Assembly: GCA_945643635.1 (NCBI GenBank)
Contig: CALZFC010000056.1
Location: forward strand, 215,001 to 279,000
Direction of reading: 5' to 3'
DNA from: Allodiplogaster sudhausi
Lineage: Eukaryota > Nematoda > Chromadorea > Rhabditida > Diplogasteridae
DNA: 64,000 nt
Shown here: piece after piece, positions 1 through 11,483 of the stretch
How positions within the stretch are numbered: the stretch's first letter is position 1
Layout of the letters: each line of letters starts with the position of its first letter
The notes under the pieces: generated by a model
What the model was told of the DNA's origin: nothing
Database searches by the model: none
What the model saw: only the letters and a program-made list of their open reading frames with translations
Program-made: the position numbers and the translations under genes

Positions 1-131
1 AGATCCGCCTTTCTGTGTAGAATCTAATGACATAGAGAGAGTGACCTTTCCACCTCTTTATAGCGATCACAGCAAAAGAAACACACAAACTCACAAATCT
101 CAGAAACAGTCGTTTCTGAGATTTGTTAGTT

Positions 132-175
<44 letters not shown>

Positions 176-375
176 GAGAGAGAGAGATAGGGAGAGAGAA
201 GGAGAGAGGGAGCGAGGGAGCGAAACACCGAGAGAGAGAGAGAGAGACCATATTGATTGATAATTGAGCGCAGAAACGACTGCGTGTGAGATTTGTGAGT
301 TTTTGTGTTTCTTTTAATCTAAAGAGACGGAAAGGTCACTCTCTCTATGTCATTAGATTCTACACAGAAAGGTGG
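1..375. repeat. Foldback (inverted-repeat) element with GA core
   Basis: Roughly the first 60 bases return as their reverse complement at about 318-375; both arms contain AATCTAATGACATAGAGAG next to CTTTCTGTGTAG. The loop is a (GA)n tract (about 137-250). The same structure occurs in opposite orientation near 41260-41665. No coding content is seen. It resembles a MITE or foldback transposon. It lies in or beside an intron of the minus-strand gene at 882-1858. Confidence 0.75.
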
Positions 376-494
376 TTCTAGTGAGGTACAGAGAGACGCG
401 AATAAGTAAAGTTGAGCGGTTTGATTACACGCACAAATGCGAGGGATCCAACTTTTGCAACACGGTCAATTCCTGGTTCACTTATAAAGAGAAA

Positions 495-665
495 GAGAAT
501 ATGTTGACTAATGGTACCCAATTGAACGGCGTACTGTCGGTGTTTATGAAAAATAAAACGCGCAAAACATGTTGGGAAAACATTGACCACATATAGGTTT
601 GAACCCTTGTGTCGCTGCTCGACGTTGCCTAACTCGCCAGATCGGACGTGATCGCTACTTCGCCA
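495..665 (-). repeat. 5S rRNA-like dispersed repeat, copy 1 (SINE-like)
   Basis: Read on the minus strand, this segment contains GATCACGTCCGATCTGGC followed by GAGTTAGGCAACGTCGAGC, which resembles the middle of 5S rRNA, where the internal promoter lies. A GGTTCAAACC-like stretch follows, resembling a polymerase III B box. A second copy with the same downstream sequence is at 39545-39715. Two dispersed copies sharing non-5S flanking sequence fit a 5S-headed SINE or retrotransposed pseudogene better than a working 5S gene. The 5' third of 5S rRNA is not seen. Confidence 0.6.
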
Positions 666-682
666 TCGCGGCTGCGCTGCGG

Positions 683-868
683 TTGTTTGATATATCAAAC
701 AATTTCCATGAAACAATCCAAACAATTGCCTCGGACTGGATAGCGTGCAAATCGGCAAAACAAATTGTTTGATATGCCAAACAATTTTTTTGAAACAATT
801 GTTGTTTCAAACAATTCATAAAACAATCGTGCACCAAACAATGTTGTTTCAAACAATTTTTTTTTGTG
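683..868. repeat. Cluster of CAAACAATT / AATTGTTTG motifs
   Basis: About ten copies of CAAACAATT or its complement AATTGTTT occur within 180 bp, in both orientations, so the stretch can fold into several alternative hairpins. It lies in an intron of the minus-strand gene, directly downstream of the donor at 881. It may be the end of a mobile element; no coding sequence is seen. Confidence 0.55.
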
Positions 869-881
869 TGTTGCAACTGAC

Positions 882-1858
882 CTGATCAACAGTGGCGAAG
901 TCGGTCTTAGAAATTCGTTCGAGTTCCATAGCGACGGATAGCCATTCTTCCTTCTTCGCCAAATACAACAACTTGGTCTGCGGATCCGCGAGCGAGAGAT
1001 CAAACTCCTGGATTATTATCATTATTCCTTTCCAATGCCGATCACAATAAGAAGGACCTGTGTCCTTTTGTGTTCTCCAGTTTGTACTCGAGAAGGGATC
1101 TTCGAGATTTCTCCTTCACCCAGCACTTCTTCCATATCAATTAGGGTTGCAGCTCCAGAGCCCTGAACATCAGCTTGTCTAAGTATCTTCAAGAACTGGG
1201 AATGGACCTTCTTCTCCGCCTCGTCCGATGCCGTGGATGGCCGCGAGCGACTGCGTCGTCCATTCGCAGTGCTCCTCCTGGTTCCACTCTCTTCATCTGG
1301 CTGGCCAGGCAGAGTCATTGACTGGGGGAGGAGTGGCATGGAATGGAGATGTCGTCGTTCCTCCTCTCCTCCTCTCTGCTCGTTCTCTCTCTCCTCGTCT
1401 TCTCTGGCTCTTCTCTCGATGTCGATCAGAGTGTCCAGACCGAGCTTCTTGACCTCCTCTGAGTCCACGACATTCAGAAGTCGCCCGATCATGCCCGACC
1501 GCGGCAGAGAGGATCTTCTGACGCGGGCGGAAGAGGGGCGGGGAGGGGAGGAGAGGGAGGCGCGGCGCCCGGCCGGCCACTCGTACAGGGCGCGGCCGAT
1601 GATTCCGCCGCGGGCAGAGGAAACCGATGCAACTCTGTCGGCGTCCAGCTCGGCCAGCTGCCGCCGCATGCCTCGCAGAGCCCGCGCCAGCATCCCCGCA
1701 CCCTCCGTGGAAGACGGAGGCAACGCTCCATTCTGCTGAGGCCTCAGACGAGGTCTCGCTCTCTCTTCCACCAGCACTTCGCTCTCTTCATCCTCTCCTT
1801 TATGGAGAGCGGACGCTATCATCTCAATTGCTCTTCTAAAGAAACAAATCTTCGACCG
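882..1858 (-). CDS. Unidentified protein, internal exons, incomplete at left edge
   Basis: Two minus-strand exons are supported. The first, about 1858 to 1058, follows a TTTCTTTAG acceptor. It encodes an Arg/Glu/Ser-rich stretch (many RARP, EEERR and SRPS patches). It ends at CAG|GTCC and a 50-bp intron follows. The second, 1007 to 882, is 42 codons and contains LLYLAKKEEWLSVAMELERI, followed by a GT donor. That second exon resembles the start of an ankyrin-type helical repeat, but one exon is too little to name the family. The gene continues to the left beyond the (CAAACAATT)n cluster and the foldback element. Its 5' exon was not settled: a possible one starts with ATG at 2461 and ends in a donor near 2398, but its phase does not match. 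No function is proposed. Confidence 0.5.
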
Positions 1859-2825
1859 CACAACGAAGAAAAGTTCGTTTTCTACTCGGGAAAAATGAGA
1901 AAGCGGTGAAATAATTGAAGGTGGTTTGCACTAGAGATGCTGAGTAGGCGGCGTGAGTGAGTAGTACAATTCTGAGACTGAGAGAGTGGGGCCAGCTGGA
2001 GGGCCAAACACTCGGCAGCACCACCGGCATTTCCCTCTCTTTTCTCTTGTTCAACCAAGTTCTCTCTCTCTCTCCCTCTCTCTTACTAAAAAAGTAGTCG
2101 TCCAGGCAACGGTGAGAGGGCGAGAGACGCAGCCTTAGATGCCTTTTTGGTCACTCACAACAATTCCGTCTCATGGTCACTCCCAGTACACTTTCATGCT
2201 GACAATATGAGGGCTCCTCCGACCATCCACACATACCGTAACCTGCCCGTTTTATATATATATATATATATATTGCACAGCTATGTATATACAGAAAGTG
2301 CAGAATAAAATATGTTAGATTTCTGTGAAATATAAAAAGAAGTTGTAAATGAAGAAAGAATTGAGTCTTGGTGGTGCTGATCTGGTCCTCCTACCGAGAT
2401 TCCCGGATGCTCAGTGCAAGTGATCTTTCGTGCTTTCTGAGGAGAAGTATCCTTGTTCATCTTCGAGTGTCGTCTGTGTGATGCTGCCAAGCATACCAGT
2501 GAGCGTGGAAGGGGCGGGGCTAGCCTGGTCCTTCCCTCACCTTTCTCTTCTTCTTTCTCTGCTTCTCTTTTTCTCTTCTTCTTTCTCTGCTTCTCTCTTT
2601 CTCTGTTTTTTTCTTTATCTCTCCGTCTATTTTCTCTTTCCTACTCTATATTCATTCATTTTCTTTTATCTTTTTGTATACTCTGGCACTCACAATCTGA
2701 AGTGCTCAATCTGTTGCTTCGCGTGTTCAGATCCTCTCAAATCTGTGTAGAGGAGAGTTCGGCGGCTCACTGCGTGGACGAAGTGAGAGGTAGAGTGAGA
2801 GAGGAGAGAGGGAGAGAGAGAGAGA

Positions 2826-2869
<44 letters not shown>

Positions 2870-2930
2870 AAGAGAAAGAATCGAAGTGCTTCACTTGGCT
2901 AAGCTGTTCACTGCTCTTCTCCCGATTAGA
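1859..2930. other. Intergenic region with microsatellites
   Basis: No convincing complete gene. It holds a (TA)n run near 2255-2275, a T/C-rich tract near 2540-2650 and a (GA)n tract at about 2800-2875, immediately before the first LITAF gene. A short minus-strand open stretch (2461 to about 2398) ends in a good splice donor and could be a first exon of the gene at 882-1858, but this is unproven. Confidence 0.5.
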
Positions 2931-4346
2931 ATGGCAACATCCAAGCCGATCCCAATCCACCGCTCTGCCTCTCACACCCCGAGTATGATGGTGAATGCCA
3001 AGAAGTACCTCTCCGACCGGCCTCAGCTCCTCGACTGTCCCCGCTGTCGGGTCTGCCAATCTTCTTCTTTCAATTCTTTATTCGCTAACTTCCACAGTAA
3101 ATAAGTTTCATCAGGAGTAAACTGACTTCTTTTCAAGTAAGTGATTAGCATCTCCTTCGCTCTCTTTCCATCTGTATCTCTGTATCTCACTCCTTCTCTC
3201 ACTCTCTCTCAGTCACTCCCTCACTCTCTCTCTCTCTCACTCACTCACTCACTCAGTCTCTCTCTCTCTCTCTCTCTCTCTCTGTTGCTATCACTCTTTC
3301 CAGTCTCATTGTTTGAATTTCATTCTAAGATTTGATGATGTGGGTACACCTACGTAGGCAGTAAGTCTAGAGACGCGGTCTCTGTCTACTCCTTGCTGTA
3401 GTTCTCTCGCTTCCTAACTTTCTCTCTCTTCTCTCTCTATCTCTATTCACATTCTCTCTCTTTCTCGCTTTTCTGTCTCCATTCCCCTCGCTTCCTTTTC
3501 AATGCTCTAGTAGTTGCTTCTTCGACAAAAATTATGTACTTTGTTGGGATCATTCTTGGTCTTCATTCTTTATTTTCCTTCGTTAATTACGATATCCCTC
3601 CAAGCTTCTTCATTCACTACATTTAACTTGATATTCTTTTGCCAATGCATTATTTCTATTTCGAGAAACTCAAAGAAGCCGCAGAATTCTGAGTGTCTGC
3701 ATCTTCACATATATTTATTCCAGTATGCTATTAACCGTATCATTGCATGATCTCAGCAGACAAGCCATGCTTCCAGTATCGTCCACGGAATGCTCCTTCT
3801 ATGACATTCATTCATACACACTTTCTCTGCCTACATACCAACCTCTTTTTAAAACGCCAAGCAATTAATGTAACGTGGGAAAATTAAAGCAAGTAAATTG
3901 AACAAAGGGAGCAACATTTACATTAGGTGATCTGATGAGATTTGCCAAAGTTGCCGAGGCGTCGTACTAGCATTTACATGTAACGGTTGCCTCCTTTGCC
4001 TTGCAAACTTCACCTGGAGAATGTTTCTCTGTCCCTTTCTTTCTCTCTAATCACATACTCTCTCACATAGAGAATGATTCTGTTTATCTCTGCTTCTCAC
4101 TTTGTCACTCACTCTCACGCGCAAACTGTGTATTTGCAAATAGAGGAAGAGAGTGAGCGAAGAAGAGCTGGCGACAAGCTCGGGAAGAACACAGCGAATC
4201 GAATTGAACAGTGGAGGAGGATTTCACTGCCACGCACTCCTTTTCCCTTTCTCACTTTCTTCTTCGATCCTGTTCTCTCTCACTTTCTCATTCTTCCTGT
4301 ATCCTAGTTTCCCTATCACTCAGTTTACCATTCTCTACCTATTTCT

Positions 4347-4393
<47 letters not shown>

Positions 4394-5059
4394 TCTTTCC
4401 TACTCTTCTCTATCCACGTCTTCTTTGACCCTTGTATATCTTCTTTCACCCTTTGCCTCCCTCACTCTCTCGCCCCATATATGCTTTATCTCCTCACCTT
4501 TCGCTGTCATCACTTCGTTATCTCCTTCTCACTTTTCTTCATAACCCTTCATATTCTATCCCTGCTAGGTGTAATTTGATATCTGAGCAGCGAGCACGAC
4601 TCTCACACGAAACTTATAAGAGCCCTCGTGCTTGACAAGGGGAAAGAAGTGAATGAAAAACATGAAGCCATCCAGTCTCGTAGTGAAAGTAAGATAAATG
4701 TAGATAGACTTCATTCCTAGAATAATGAGAAGGAATAGAGTTTCCATACTGCTTCAGGCACACTGCGAGACGGAGTTGAAGTACCAGAACGGGCTGTTCA
4801 CGTGGTTGTCCTTCCTGGTCATTCTGGTGTTGGGAGTCTTCGTTCTCCCACTCTTCTTCGTCTGGGTTCCATTCGTTGTCGATACGTTCAAGGCAAGTTT
4901 TTTTACATTCTAAATATCCATTACATCAAATTAATATTGGCAAGAACACGTGTATTTGGAAAGAGATAACAGGAAGAGGAATTCCAGGACGTAGAGCATC
5001 GCTGTCCTTCTTGCAAGGCATGGATCGGAACGTACCGAAGGATAGGGAAGAGTACTTGA
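2931..5059 (+). CDS. LITAF-domain membrane protein (gene 1)
   Basis: Three exons join in phase: 2931-3050, 4758-4892 and 4988-5059, giving 108 residues. The LITAF zinc-binding domain is split across them. Exon 1 ends in LDCPRCR (first CPxC knuckle). Exon 2 has the G-L-F-T-W box and a roughly 25-residue hydrophobic segment ending PFVVDTFK. Exon 3 supplies DVEHRCPSCKAWIGTYRRI (second CPxC knuckle). LITAF proteins are known to sit on the cytosolic face of late endosome and lysosome membranes, the hydrophobic segment dipping into the bilayer, and to act in sorting and degradation. The start is the first ATG in frame. Intron 1 (1.7 kb) is full of (CT)n. Intron 2 begins AAG|GCAAGT, a non-canonical GC-AG intron. 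The gene converges with the second LITAF gene at 5762-6335. Confidence 0.9.
3180..3295. repeat. (CT)n microsatellite in LITAF gene 1 intron
   Basis: Imperfect CT and CACT repeats within intron 1. A second, purer (CT)n run lies at about 4348-4391 in the same intron. Both put pyrimidines on the coding strand. Confidence 0.9.
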
Positions 5060-5761
5060 TTGGCCCACGCCGGCTAATCAGCTCTTCATTCCAATCCACC
5101 TTCTTTTGTTGTTAAGGAGTATCTGCCAATTGTTTATCATTTCTACCTCTATCTTAGAGTTTCACTTCCCTCTCTTCACTTGATGTCTTCAAATATTGGA
5201 GTAGGGAGTCTCCGGCAGTGTGGGAGATTCCCCTTTCTTCCGTTGATCATTTCTGTTGTCACAGTGAATCGCAGCGACAACTCTCTTTAACATATCATCT
5301 TTTTTTCAATTGTTAGAGTTTTCTTCTTAAAGATCGTGACGAATTACGAAGAATTTATTTTCACTTACAACTGTGCACAATTAATAGTGAAACGTACACC
5401 AATGAACAAGGTAATGAAGATAACAATCTGACAAGAAATTATTCTGGATGAAAACCGGCAAAAGATCGGTGTGCATAAGAGAAGGAGAATTGGAATTGCA
5501 ATGCGCCCCGTAGCATTCTAAGGCGAGCATCCACTCTGGCAATCAAGGCACAATATGAAGAATCCATAACAAACCACATCTAAGGATGTTTATTGTTAGT
5601 GATTCAGTAACGAATTGGGGTTGAAAAAGAAGCAATGATTACCTATTTTCGGAAGACATTTTTAGCGATCATAATTTCGAATTTTTGATGAGAGAAGTAA
5701 AGCGATTGATTTTTTAGTTGGAATAAGGGAGAGCGGAAGAAGAAGAAGGAATGGAAGAAGG
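5060..5761. other. Intergenic, convergent 3' ends
   Basis: Between the stop codons of the two converging LITAF genes. AT-rich, with no open frame showing coding character and no RNA gene recognised; it presumably holds both 3' UTRs. Confidence 0.6.
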
Positions 5762-6335
5762 TCACATGCGATTGTAGCGGCCGAGGTGGCGACGACAATT
5801 CGGGCAAGAGTGGACGACATCGAGACAAGAGTCAATGCAAAAGGGAACGCAGCAGAAGCACCAGGGAACGAAGAAGAGAAAGAACCCAAGCACCACGCAC
5901 ATCCCGAGGATCAGCCAGGGAAGGGCTCCCGGCACTCGCTCGATGTGAGACACGATGTGGGCCTGGAAGGGGACTCAGTCAATCTGGCGTAGTCTTGCAA
6001 ACTTTACAATTTAATAAGACAAATTAGTCGTGTCACTTCTCGGCGTTCATAATCAATTAACCCTTTTACTACTTTAAAATTTTTTTTATCCTTTATGAAA
6101 AAAATTTGATAAACATACAATTGACAATCTTCAATAAAAGAATCACCTGGCAATGTGGGCAATCCATTTCCACCGGATTCGGCCCGTAGACAGAGGTGCG
6201 AGCGGTGATGTAGACTGGAATGACGGTAGGCTGCGGGCCGGGCACAGGGGCAGCCATGGCTGGTGGGGGCTGCGGTGGCATCGGATACGCAGGAGGCGGC
6301 ATGTCATACTGCGGAGGAGGACCGCTCTTCTCCAT
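5762..6335 (-). CDS. LITAF-domain membrane protein (gene 2)
   Basis: Two minus-strand exons, 6335-6147 and 5962-5762, join in phase 0 across a 184-bp GT-AG intron to give 129 residues. The N-terminus is Pro/Tyr/Met-rich (PPPQYDMPPPAYPMPPQPPP), like the PPxY-bearing tails of vertebrate LITAF and CDIP1 that recruit WW-domain ubiquitin ligases; a clean PPxY is not seen here. The LITAF domain follows: EMDCPHCQ, a G-A-L-P-W box, a hydrophobic stretch with clustered cysteines, then DVVHSCPNCRRHLGRYNRM at the extreme C-terminus. As in gene 1, the intron interrupts the domain just after the first CPxC knuckle, so the two genes share an ancestral intron position. A role at endosomal or lysosomal membranes is inferred from the family. 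Confidence 0.92.
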
Positions 6336-6667
6336 CTCTCAAAATGTACACATATAAAGGAAATCAAGCCAAAAGAAAACAAACAATACACGAAATAACA
6401 ATAACATTGGATAGGATAGTAAAGTGGAAGCAACAAAAGTTACCTTCAACACGACACGGGGTATCAGTCAGTGTATTAGCGCCCGCCCGCTTTGCACTGA
6501 ATCGCGTGCCGAAAAAATTACGAGTACGGGAGGTCAACATGGCCATGTTAGGCCAAAACATGGATATTCGGAAGTCTCGAACGGAAAACCCTTAAGGAAT
6601 TCGCACAGTTCGTTGCTTAAAGGTGTACTAAAAATCATTCCCGTGATAAATACAGTACTCTAATTAT

Positions 6668-6785
6668 ATGTCAGTAAATATGAACAGGCGTTACATTCGG
6701 TGTGCGAGTGTCATAAAGTTTGTTTTCCGAAACAGAAATAGGCTCGCTCACTACCGGGCCCACCAAAGCTCCGTGCACGAGAAAA
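6668..6785 (+). repeat. Dispersed repeat, copy 1
   Basis: The stretch beginning ATGAACAGGCG and running to GGCCCACCAAAGCTCCGTG recurs in the same orientation at about 11811-11935, where its first 25 bases are tandemly doubled. It lies just outside the left end of the transposon complex, and the second copy lies within the non-autonomous element. No coding function is seen. Confidence 0.7.
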
Positions 6786-6916
6786 GCAACAAGATCGAGA
6801 GAAGGAAGGAAAGAAGGAAACGCTCGTTCCTTCGCTGGCAACACAAACGCTGTGAATCACATGAAATGTGTTCTTCACGGCAGTTAGGAAAGTTCATCTG
6901 TTCATCTCGTTCATCT

Positions 6917-9900
6917 ATAGGAAAGTTCATCTTCGCAAATTACACCACGCAACATACTATTGGAAAGTTCATCTTGCCCCTATAGTGCACCCAAACACGC
7001 AATTCTTACGCGGCTCTTTTTGACTTCCTATTTAAATACCTTTTCAAGTAAACCATTTCATGTTTGTTTATTATTGTTGCTTGCAAAATAATGGAAGAAG
7101 ACGATTTTCCTTTCTCTCTTCACCAGTAAGACAAAAGAGGACGTTCGATGAACTCATAACGCCTTCCCGAGCTGTGGAAAGGTAAGTTTGTAGGCAGAAC
7201 TTATTATTTACCATAACGATAAGTGCCTTCTGAGAGTTTGGAAGACCACTCGGCGAGTTTGCTTCTGATGAAAACGTCATGGATGGCAGGTCAGGAGAAT
7301 AGACATCCTCGTGAGATATGTATATTGGCAACATTTTATTTTAGCATTTTTTTGGCTGATCGCAAGACAAATGCGAGTGCAGAAGACAGCACGCTGTTTA
7401 CCGATGCTTTTTCGATGAGGGATGCTGAAGGAAATATCTGCTACAGAGGCCACGACTTGGACAGAAATGAGTATCTTCGTTGTCTTGGAAAAGGGTTAAC
7501 ATTAAGCTTTATCCTACTACATCGTACTAAATGTCATGCGAATGTATTCGTTTGTAGTGTTGATGCGAATTCGATCAACAAAGCTTCCCCTTCTCTACCA
7601 CCACCTTCTGGGGAGAAGAATGCCTACCATTATCTTGTCGAAATTACCGATGCTAAATCAGTTCGCGCATTGTCCAACGACTCAGCAGGACCTTGGAATA
7701 AGCACGGAGGTTTGTCTTCATCTCACTTTATCCATCCGGTAAAATGGGCGCTAAGTGTATCTGCTAATTATTCAGCCACCCGTGCGAAGTATGAAAGATT
7801 CCCGGCAACGAAAATTGGCTCGGAATTCGTCCACGATAAATTGGGGTCGTTACGTTCACCACTCTAGAAAGTGGATAAAGCCGACCCTGCCTCGCCTGCA
7901 GAAGAAGGTGTACATTTAGCTTAATCTATGAAGTTTTTTTTAATGTGGTCTATGAGTGGAGATTCATTTTCTGGAAGACGAAGAGGGAACTCCCTTCGGT
8001 GGCTACGCGATCATCTCTTATGTGTACACAGAGCAAGGGAATTTACTTGATGTCTCGTCGTGCAAGCCTGTATGCTAGTATCGTTTGCAAGAGATTTCTC
8101 CTATATATTTATTCCAGTGGATCAAAGTATATGAGAAAGACGCTGTCGCCGCAGAGCTGAAGTCTAGACCTCCGCTCTCTGTTGCTGCTTCATTCCCACA
8201 ATTATCTCTTTCGCAGGTTCGATTTGTAGGCAGTAACGCAACTCCGCGGTGCTTTTTTTTTAAAGATAAACGATGTTGCGAAGAAAGTGCCCGATCGACT
8301 GAAAATGCGAACTGGACGCAAGGCTGCCATCGACTTTGACCAGCTGACGAAGATGTATAGAGAAGGCGACTACGTAAAGGAGATCATGCACAAAGGAGAA
8401 AGGAGCATCTACGTCCTCTTTTCCGATGAACAACTATCAGTCAGCTTACATTTCAGGAGCTTATCTTAACTTATTTGTATGTTCTTTTCCTAGATCTTCG
8501 GAGCATCTCTCCCAACGATTTCTGAGCTAAACGGAGCAAGAGAGGAGGATGAAGCCTTACTTCTGCTCCCATCGCAAGAGATGGAGACTGCAATAAGTAT
8601 GCACTCAATTCTTTTTCGAATTACATTACAATTCTATTATTAGATGCACGGTATCCATCTCGTGGGTTCGCCAAAGGGATGTGCATGCTAGACAGCACTT
8701 TCAACTTCACAAATGCGCTTGTCGTCCCTCTCATTTATGCGAATACGAGTTTTACGTTAGCGCTTTCGAAATAAATAAATAAAACTCGAATGCTGCTAAG
8801 TTCAGAAGCGGATCCGGCAAGTACTCCATGGAGATCGCAGCCACTCTCATTACAGTTGGTCGATCTGCAGAAGATTATCAGGTTTACACATCTTTCTCCT
8901 TTATATCCCTATAACTATCAGAACTGATTTAGTGTTTCGCCGAAGTGCTGTCACGTCACTTGGAACGACTGGGCTACGGTGACCGGAGGATGAGATCACT
9001 TACGACTGACGGAGAATTGGCATTTAGAGGCTTTTTCAAGGTTGTTTCCATATGTCTTTCTTTTTCGCTTCAAATAAGTAGTTTAGGGAAGCGTTGCTAG
9101 CATAGCCACACACACTGGATGTCAATTGCATGCACGTGAAGCGCTTAAAAGGACATTGCATGTCGAAAATGGAAGTCGCGTGGCTGATGTTTGTGACGTG
9201 ATTCATATCGATATTCTTCTTTAAACATTTCCTTTTAGCTATTATTCGGATCGGTGCAGCTGGTGAGCAGAGTGAAGTCGAGGGGACTTTTGGACTGCGC
9301 AGACGAATCGCACTGCCGGTCGGAATGGAATCGTCTCAAGCAATCATTCCCAGAAGAAATCCAAACTATGTTAGTTGAAGGAACAATATGTTCATGGAAT
9401 TAGGTTTTCATTTTTTTTAAATATATATATTTAGAATTGACGGCAAGCTTCCTTCGTTCATCTCCCGCTTTGGAATCCGGAACAGAATCATGGCTGGCTG
9501 GGGTCTTTTGCCCTGCACTACGAACAGTGCTGAGACTCACAATCACTGGTTGCGGGAAAAGGTTGGAGACCGGCAGCCTCTGCACATCTTCATCGAGCAT
9601 CTCAAGGAGTACACCAACAGTTAGTTTTTAACTCGCCTTCATATAATCGTGCTGGTGAACTTCATTCAGTACACGTGGAGCTTCTCAGAGCGGCAATTCA
9701 TGGAGGAGGGAGTAAAAGACTTGCCCAAGGCAACCTCATGAATCATATTCAGGTTTTCGGGATATAATTTAGTTATTAGAGATGAGAGTTAGCATTTTTG
9801 CTTTCTAGTACACAACTATGCAGCGGGATAGACCACAAGAACTTTCTTCTCTGCTCAAACCCTTTGGCATGGGATTGAAATCGAAGAAGCATCCCTCACA

Positions 9901-11040
9901 TGTTGACGAACTTCCTCGCATATTGTTCTGTCGTTAGTTTTAAGACTGTATTAACTACTTTGGATGCTTTACCTCTTAACTCCAGGGAGATCAGAGAAGG
10001 AGGTCAAGGAGATCCTGAGTTCTGCGGAGGAGATGGAAGTCTCACAAATGAAGTCTGGCAACTACCTGGTTGTTAATGAAGAAAGGCCGCAGCCGTAAGT
10101 AGAATTGAATAGCAGTGTGACCCAGTTAGTATAATTTATTTATAGCCAAATGGTTGCTGTCTCGGATGGCCTGCTCAAGTGTTACGGTAATTCTTGCTGC
10201 AATATAACTGCATCCCGCGTTTGCGTGCACATGTCAGTCTCTTTTTTCTTTCTCAAATAGAGACACGCGTTATCTTTTCAGGTTCGCTGTCCTGATCAGA
10301 AGTGACGAGGACGGAAGTCTGAGGCAGACGTTATGTGAGCATCTCAAGAACCTTGATGAAGTGGATTACCACCGTGCGACGGCGACGACTTCCGACTATG
10401 CCAAGCCTGCAGTGAAGAATTGTGCTGAGTGTTCAGCTCAGTTGGAGAGGAGGACTGCAATCTCAAGTCCTCTCGATCTGGTCGTCGTTCACCTTGAAGC
10501 ATACGAGTATATGCACCCGGATGGTCGACTGCATCGAAGCACTGGCAACCGGTAATGAAGGCCAACGATGTGCAAAATTTGAGTTTATAATACGCTTAAT
10601 AAAAAATAGATGGACGCCTGCTCGATTCGCCTGCGTCGTGGAAAGGCACACTCACAGCTCTCCGGCCGACTTCCAGCTGTCTGATCTCCTGAAGACTTCT
10701 CTTACGCCACTCTATCGCGAGTGGCTTCGTCTGTCCTTTGGCCTGGAAGGTCTTTAAGCTCCTCCGCTAATGAGCTTTAAGAATCCTACTTGTTCTGTTT
10801 TCTTTAATAAGCTATAAGCAAATTTGTTAATTAAAACGTGTCCCGGTGTTGTTCTCTTCTGTGCAATAAACAGCTTGTTAAAGTTGGTTCACGCGTAGCA
10901 CCACATTCATCGTACAAATGGTGTTAGAATTCAGAAATAGTTGAGTGCTAAGAATTGCGTGTTTGGGTGCACTATAGGGGCAAGATGAACTTTCCAATAG
11001 TATGTTGCGTGGTGAAATTTACGAAGATGAAGTTTCCTAT
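6917..11040 (+). mobile_element. Autonomous DDE transposon with ~92-bp terminal inverted repeats
   Basis: The left end (6917-7008) and right end (10949-11040) are near-perfect inverted repeats; both contain CACCACGCAACATACTATTG (left arm with one mismatch) and TGCCCCTATAGTGCACCCAA in the appropriate orientation. Each arm repeats GGAAAGTTCATCTT internally. They bracket one multi-exon transposase gene on the plus strand. A target duplication is not clear: the flanks share only AT or TAT. Superfamily is tentative (see the transposase entry). Confidence 0.75.
7091..10757 (+). CDS. DDE transposase, many exons, possibly decayed
   Basis: About 18 short exons separated by 40-60-bp introns encode a transposase-like protein. 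Core blocks in order: DSTFNFTNALVVPL (first Asp, near 8690); a block ending AEDYQCFAEVLSRHLERL, then TTDGELAFRGFFK (second acidic pair, near 9010-9045); CQLHAREALKRTL (CxxH-like, near 9115-9150); and TNSAETHNHWLREK (Glu block, near 9515-9560). This D...D...CxxH...E order recalls Mutator-like transposases and the animal proteins carrying TDGE plus CFLH motifs. The tail (about 10281-10757) is Leu/Glu-rich and ends GLEGL-stop. The first ATG is at 7091, but the 5' exons are uncertain. The junction after the DSTFN exon (about 8748-8802) does not keep phase with the next conserved block, so this copy may be damaged or the sequence may lack a base. It is the only gene between the inverted repeats. 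Confidence 0.7.
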
Positions 11041-11483
11041 CACAGGAATTTTAAAGGGGGCCACGTATGCTGAATAGGGGGCCACACGGGGGTGCGACCA
11101 CGCCGTGGCCCCTCATTCCGCACTCGCGCAGCCACCCTTCACCCAAGCAACCTCGCCGTGGCCCCTGATTCTGCTTGTGGTGGCCACTAATGCTTTTTGA
11201 CGTTGAAATGGGGCCACAAGGGGGTTTATCTAGTGTAAAAGTACGGTTGAGTGTTTTCCGATGTTTTTAAAAACGAGAAGGACGCTGCACTAAAATATTA
11301 CTCGCCATGGGCTTTTTGCATGTGCTGTTCATTATGTATTTTAGCTTCTGACTTAATTAGTTTGTTTTTCATGGTTTGCGATGGCTTGCAAACGAAAATG
11401 CGACTACAGGATGGGATCGAGGCGGCCCAACTGCAATTAGTCGCGTAACTTTAACAGGTCAGCGCTGTTTTGTTTACTTTAAG

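Noticed and set aside
500..665. A functional 5S rRNA gene
   Set aside because: Only the middle part resembles 5S rRNA. The 5' third and the conserved 3' stem are missing, and the same unrelated tail is shared with the copy at 39.5 kb.
6336..6667. A plus-strand gene upstream of the transposon
   Set aside because: The open frames are short, lack splice partners and overlap the promoter side of LITAF gene 2.
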